The notes under the pieces: model-generated
Told to the model about the DNA's origin: nothing
Seen by the model: the letters and a program-made list of their open reading frames with translations, nothing else
Database searches by the model: none
Position numbers and translations under genes: made by a program
Assembly: GCA_949152475.1 (NCBI GenBank)
Contig: OX424568.1
Coordinates: forward strand, 24,837,667 to 24,901,666
Direction: 5' to 3'
DNA length: 64,000 nt
Source: Terebella lapidaria
Taxonomy: Eukaryota > Annelida > Polychaeta > Terebellida > Terebellidae
Shown: piece after piece, positions 59,615 through 64,000 of the stretch
How positions within the stretch are numbered: the stretch's first letter is position 1
How the letters are laid out: each line of letters begins with the position of its first letter

Positions 59615-60768
59615 TTCTACACAACATTGGCCAATTTTAGATTATCACATGAAATCACAACTTGCGTGAGGTCATGTTGAAATTTTAAAACTTTATCAAT
59701 TACTTTTTTGTCGTGGACCAGTGATCAGCTTTTGTGCTGTAATTGATGGCATGGACGGTCTGAGCGACGTGGACTCAGGCTGGCATGGACTGTATGCTGT
59801 ATAGTGTACGCCTATGCAATGTGCCATGTATGTGCCAGTGATCTGGTCATACATATAATATATTCTCAAGAATGATTATCTGGACCGATTATCAGATTTT
59901 ATATAAATATGGTCTAATAATATTTGTGACCATGATACATAGATGCATGAAAATATCATTTTGTGATGTAGATACTAGTTTTGTAATTTGTCGGTAAGTG
60001 TGTAATTTCTAATATCGCTGTATGTATATGATAATGAAATATGTACAACAAATATTAAGGAATTTTTATTTTGTATTGTGAACCAGGTAACTGACGAACC
60101 CAACTAGTCAGCTGGTAGGTTACTAGACAATAACAGATGTTATCCCTCGAATAAATGTATGTGATATTTTTCGTGTTGTTCATGTATTTGTGTTGAATTT
60201 GTTTTATGTTTCGGGTTCGTGTTGTATTCTTGTTGTGATCTTATGTTATCATGTATGTGATATTGGTAGGTTATCGTCCTTACAGAAACCTTGCGAATTG
60301 ACCAAGGCTTGGAAGTGTCATTCATAATTATCATCAGTTTTGTTTGGAACGTTTCAATTCAAGAAAATTTGTTGCACAATTGACATATGTTTTTGTGTTT
60401 TGAGGGGCCAAAGAATGTTGAAAGGTTGTTCTGTTATCTGGTCTTTGTCTTGAATTCGTGTTGTATAGAATTTTGAGGCATTGGAATCAACGAAATCTGT
60501 GTTAGATTAGGCTGAGGACCAAGCTATCAGCGACTGGTATGTGTTAGTAGCTGTGTGTTTTGACCTTCTGTTCCACAAGCCTTTTACGTTTTGAATCAGT
60601 CATTAAATTAATTTTCTGACATGTGATAAAATAACATGCGTGTATAATGCTAGCAATATTTAATTATGGCGTTTGCTCGTGTTTGTAGGTAACAAATATG
60701 TTAAAGATTAGTATGAATGAATTTTTGTTTTTATTTAAAACAAACTTTAAAAAAAATTATAATGGTTT
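59615..60768. other. Spacer, nothing recognised
   Basis: AT-rich, GTGTTGTATT-rich stretch near 60180-60250. No exon, element end or array identified. Confidence 0.4.
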
Positions 60769-60882
60769 ATGAAGAAGGACAACCTGACAGCTCTGAGTGC
60801 CCGACAACTCAATGCGATACTGAAGTATCACGGAAAAACTGTGAAAGGGAAACGACAGCAAAAGATCGTAATACTAGTATGA
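60769..60882 (+). pseudogene. Short SAP-like reading frame
   Basis: The 37-codon frame NLTALSARQLNAILKYHGKT, VKGKRQQKI resembles a SAP-type DNA-binding helix pair (L..L....L...L...G....G.K...). It may be an exon end or a leftover of a mobile-element protein; no splice sites were convincing. Confidence 0.3.
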
Positions 60883-61090
60883 TGTGAAGTGTACAATTTA
60901 CACGATGAGCCAAGGAGTATCAGCGCAATTTTGAAAGTGGATCATGGAGGACAAGACTTTAAGAAGTTATTTACAATTTGGTCACATCCATTCAATGTAT
61001 TTTCTCTACATGGGCGATTCAAGTGTGTGTGCCTTGAGAGGAAATTGCAACCCCTCATTCGACACCTCAGTCACCACGTATGATTGTATA

Positions 61091-61986
61091 TGTAACAAAA
61101 CCATGCAACTGCCGCGCTGAAACGTTCGTTAGGAACGGTCACGTGATCTACAAAGTCCACTTGCGAAGACACCGTTCGCGGAAGAACCGTTCGCGGAAGC
61201 ACGATTGCGGAAGCATCATCAGCGGAAGCATCGTTCGCGGAAGAACCGTTCGCGGAAGCACGATTGCGGAAGCATCATCAGCGGAAGCATCAGTCGCGGA
61301 AGCACCGTTCGCGGAAGAGGAGCCTTCGCGGAAGAACCGTTCGCGGACGCAGTCTTCACCACGTGGAGAAGAGTGCGGAAGATACGTTCGCGGACGAAGA
61401 TGCGCGCGCAGCCACCCTGGCTATATAAGGGAGAGCGGACGGCCGCTCTGAGAGCACTGCAACAGCGACATCGACCGTGGGGAGATCGTCACCGCCACAG
61501 CCAAGGGACTCGACGAACTCCGTGCGGACGACTCCTTCTTCAGGGCCTTAGAGTCAACCGGGATTTAGACCGACTACCTGGAGAAACCATTCGACTAAGC
61601 GGGACGGGAAACTTCAACGGGAAGGGACAGAGAGACGCCGCCGGCTAAGAACTCTTTTTAGTTGTGCCCTCGTGCACTATTTATTTTTGAAATGTGATCA
61701 TACAGTGCTCCATGTCTGAACTTCATATTTGTACGTCACGTGGGTGACCAGCCATACAATTGTAAGTTGATTTGATGTATATAAATCTTCAATTTATTTA
61801 CATCTGAGTTGCTTCTTGCCTAAGTGAAGCCGGTGAGCTACGGAGTGATGATACACCAGCGTTGGGGGACACCAATTTAGTGACGGCTCTCGAATCACAA
61901 CGAGCGGGAGTTACATAAAGTCTATACGATCAGAGAAACCAGGTTTTTTGGGCCACACCGAAAACAAGTCATTACCAAACGTCACA
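61091..61986 (+). repeat. Probable 5' LTR with TATA box and TTCGCGGAA array
   Basis: A TATATAA at 61422-61428 sits downstream of a GC-rich array (61163-61400) with about eight TTCGCGGA-type motifs. This places the array in the U3 promoter region. The left boundary is not proven. Confidence 0.5.
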
Positions 61987-61988
61987 AC

Positions 61989-62006
61989 TTGGTGCCGTGA
62001 CCAGGA
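61989..62006 (+). other. Primer-binding site, tRNA-His-like
   Basis: TGGTGCCGTGACCAGGAT (from 61990) lies directly after the LTR. Its first 12 bases are complementary to the 3' end of animal tRNA-His (GUCACGGCACCA, including CCA). That tRNA identity is from memory of the tRNA-His acceptor stem. Confidence 0.55.
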
Positions 62007-62049
62007 TCCCCGAGGGTCTACTGCCAGGGAACGAACCTCAGCATCACTC

Positions 62050-64000
62050 ATGTCCGGCGAAAACGACGAAACTGCCCCAGGGAAGACAGGAGGTGAAGAG
62101 GAAGACTCTTCGCGGACGGCCTCACTTGCGGACGAGGAAGACAGCGGTTCGCGGAAGCCGACCTTTGCGGAAGAGGGAGACGACCGTTCGCGGAAGACGT
62201 TCGCGGAAGACGACCGTTCGCGGAAGACGTTCGCGGACGACAACCGTTCGCGGAAGACGACCTTGGCGGAAGAGGCCGACGACCGTTCGCGGAAGACAAC
62301 GTTCGCGGAAGACGACCGTTCGCGGAAGAGCAGCTTCACAGCCAGGGGTAGACGGGACGTTTCGACGAGTGAGGAGCAACCAGGGAGGTCGAGACCTTCC
62401 ATGGGCCAGTCGACTAGTCAACAGAGACCCCGGAGCCAGACACCCGACAACCGTTTTCTTTTCAGACACGACTCTGGGTGGCAGCACGATCGAGACAGGG
62501 AGAGGTCAACCTACCTTGAGAGCGTTAGGAGGGGCCCCGAGTTCCGACGAGTGCTGGGACCGGAGTACGTCAATCTGGACGGGGAGGACGGCGAAATCTG
62601 GGCGAGGAGGGATCGGCTACAGCTACCGGAGCAGAGTCCAAGTGTGGCACCTCCAGAGAATGCAGCATTGAGACGGCTTTGGGACCAGTCCCAGCAGCAG
62701 TCTGGTGCAACAGAGCAGCAGTCTGGTGCAACAGGGCAGCGGTCGGGTGTGACGAGTCGACAAACGGGAGTGACTGGAGGACGGGTTACTTGGGCTCCGA
62801 CCCAAGAGAGCAGCTCGAGAGGGAGAGGACTTTTCGCGGAAGAGAACATTCGCGGACGAGAGGCATTCTTCGGCGACAGGGACGCTTGCAGCCGGGGATC
62901 CTTCGTGGATGAACGGGCTCGTGGGCGAGGGGGAGTCTTTGGTGACGAGGACGCTTGTGACCGGGGAGGGCCCTTCGCGGACGACCACGTTCGCGGACGA
63001 GGACGACTCGCGGAAGAGAGTGTTCGCGGAAGAGAGGAGTCTTCACCCAGACGGCGGCTCGACGAAAGGAGTGATCCAGGCGACCAATCTTCCTTTCCAG
63101 TTTTTCAGAATAGACGGGGAAGACCATTCGCGGATGAGCCGGTTCGCGGAAGACTCGCGGAAGATGGCGTTCGCGGACGTGCATCTTTTGTGGAGGGACG
63201 TCTCCGAGACATCTTGGCGGACGAGCCCGTTCGCGGAAGACTCGCGGAAGACGGCGTTCGCGGAAGAGGCCTGTTCGCGGAAGAACTTCTTCGGGAGCTG
63301 TTGGCGGAAGAGTCCGTTCGCGGAAGGTTCGCGGAAGACAGTGTTCGCGGAGGGTTCGCGGAAGACAGCGTTCGCGGAAGAGGGAGGTCTTCACCCAGTC
63401 GACAACCGAGACAGCCAGCCTCCTGGAGAAATCCAGCTTCTATTTCAGTCACCCAGGGAGGCCGGAGACAGCACCCTTTCTCATCATCGGGCGATGAGGG
63501 GCCTTCATCTGATGGAGGGACCGACAGCAGCCATGGTTACCCAGGACGGGGGAGGAGACCACCGAGGCGGGGACCGCCGCTGCACCGACGAAGCCCTAGG
63601 CCGAGACGGAGGCAGGAGGACTCGTCGTCCGAGGACAGCACAGCCTGGAATCAGAACGGCAGAAGGAACCGGAAGATGCTGACCCCTGACAAGTTCGATG
63701 GGACTTCCATAGAGTGGCCGGTGTACCGGGCCCACTTTGACGTCATCGCAGAGGTCAACGGATGGAGCAAGCGGGAACAGGGCGTCTACTTAGCCGGGAG
63801 CTTGACAGGAGAGGCGCGACGAATGCTGACCAGCCTGAGTCCTGCAGACCGGAGGGACATCGACGTTCTGACCGACAAGCTGACCCTACGATTCGACCCT
63901 GACTGTCAGGAGGAGTCCTACAAGGCGACCTTGGGACAGAGAACCCGCAGGAAGGCAGAGACACCCCAGCAGTACGGCTATGAGTTGCAGCGACTGGCCG
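62050..64000 (+). CDS. Gag-like protein with polyampholyte repeat N-terminus (open to window end)
   Basis: One frame from ATG 62050 stays open to the window edge. Residues ~20-440 are low-complexity, alternating acidic FAED/AEED and basic VRGR/RSRKT blocks from a TTCGCGGAAGA-type repeat, with Q-rich (QQQSGATEQQSG) and SR-rich pieces. From about 63676 the frame becomes a typical retrotransposon gag core: LTPDKFDGTSIEWPVYRAHF, NGWSKREQGVYLAGSLTGEA, RF-P-C and QYGYELQRLA. That core is the particle-forming part of Ty3-type elements (established family knowledge). The repeat-rich extension is unusual. Other long frames here on both strands are shadows of the repeat. Confidence 0.75.
   Translation, partial: MSGENDETAPGKTGGEEEDSSRTASLADEEDSGSRKPTFAEEGDDRSRKTFAEDDRSRKTFADDNRSRKTTLAEEADDRSRKTTFAEDDRSRKSSFTARGRRDVSTSEEQPGRSRPSMGQSTSQQRPRSQTPDNRFLFRHDSGWQHDRDRERSTYLESVRRGPEFRRVLGPEYVNLDGEDGEIWARRDRLQLPEQSPSVAPPENAALRRLWDQSQQQSGATEQQSGATGQRSGVTSRQTGVTGGRVTWAPTQESSSRGRGLFAEENIRGREAFFGDRDACSRGSFVDERARGRGGVFGDEDACDRGGPFADDHVRGRGRLAEESVRGREESSPRRRLDERSDPGDQSSFPVFQNRRGRPFADEPVRGRLAEDGVRGRASFVEGRLRDILADEPVRGRLAEDGVRGRGLFAEELLRELLAEESVRGRFAEDSVRGGFAEDSVRGRGRSSPSRQPRQPASWRNPASISVTQGGRRQHPFSSSGDEGPSSDGGTDSSHGYPGRGRRPPRRGPPLHRRSPRPRRRQEDSSSEDSTAWNQNGRRNRKMLTPDKFDGTSIEWPVYRAHFDVIAEVNGWSKREQGVYLAGSLTGEARRMLTSLSPADRRDIDVLTDKLTLRFDPDCQEESYKATLGQRTRRKAETPQQYGYELQRLA

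Larger units (their letters stand above)
61091..64000 (+). mobile_element. Ty3/Gypsy-like LTR retrotransposon, 5' part (runs off window)
   Basis: The order is LTR, primer-binding site, then gag, as in Ty3/Gypsy elements. The LTR's right end is placed at about 61986 (GTCACA) just before the primer site; its left end is uncertain, best candidate TGTAAC at 61091. The part inside the window looks whole. Pol and the 3' LTR are beyond the edge, so age by LTR comparison cannot be judged here. Confidence 0.75.

Noticed and set aside
61205-63682. Long frames in other phases and on the minus strand across the LTR and gag
   Set aside because: GC-rich repeat units lack stops in several frames. Only the frame from 62050 continues into a recognisable gag core.

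Overview
The window looks like nuclear DNA from a marine invertebrate animal. The evidence is split genes with GT-AG introns, an SLC5-type sodium-coupled transporter, secreted PAN/C-type-lectin genes, AT-rich intergenic DNA and many non-autonomous transposons. Amphioxus, hemichordate or mollusc would all fit, but the sequence alone does not settle the species. There is no operon, CRISPR array, rRNA or convincing tRNA gene.

Layout. 1-7.2 kb is non-genic: one repeat element rich in nuclear-receptor half-sites (2.1-3.1 kb) and a 1.3-kb tandem repeat (3.8-6.8 kb). 7.2-11.7 kb holds a module that recurs downstream, a solo LTR, and an intact three-exon minus-strand gene for a secreted PAN + C-type lectin protein (copy 1). 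12-14 kb is nested repeats. 14.7-32.6 kb is a cluster of tandem segmental duplications with no intact gene. Each unit carries a 5'-truncated LINE, a 43-bp relic of SLC5 exon 1, a poly-C tract, one arm of a foldback element and a hairpin MITE. Two units lie exactly 7,023 bp apart and are almost identical. 32.6-35.6 kb holds two back-to-back repeat elements built from 134-bp units with DR1-type (AGGTCAAAGGTCA) and TCAAGGTCA motifs. 35.7-39.3 kb is the second intact PAN + C-type lectin gene, with two transposons in its introns. It is divergent from the SLC5 gene, about 1.45 kb away.

40.7-51.4 kb is an apparently intact SLC5 transporter gene on the plus strand. Fifteen exons can be placed by splice sites and phase (about 555 residues), and a sixteenth terminal exon is proposed. 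Its introns are loaded with repeats, several with clear target-site duplications. 51.6-61 kb is mostly non-coding, with nested MITEs, a SINE-like insert, a 0.7-kb direct repeat and scattered exons of an unrecognised minus-strand gene. From about 61.1 kb to the end is the 5' part of a Ty3/Gypsy-like LTR retrotransposon. It has an LTR with TATA box, a tRNA-His-like primer site and a gag reading frame that runs off the window. A TTCGCGGAA-type motif is amplified both in its LTR and in gag.

The most informative feature is that the duplicated units act as one another's empty sites, so many insertions can be ordered in time. The most unusual features are the nuclear-receptor-site arrays, the minisatellite foldback elements and the frame-independent TTCGCGGAA amplification.
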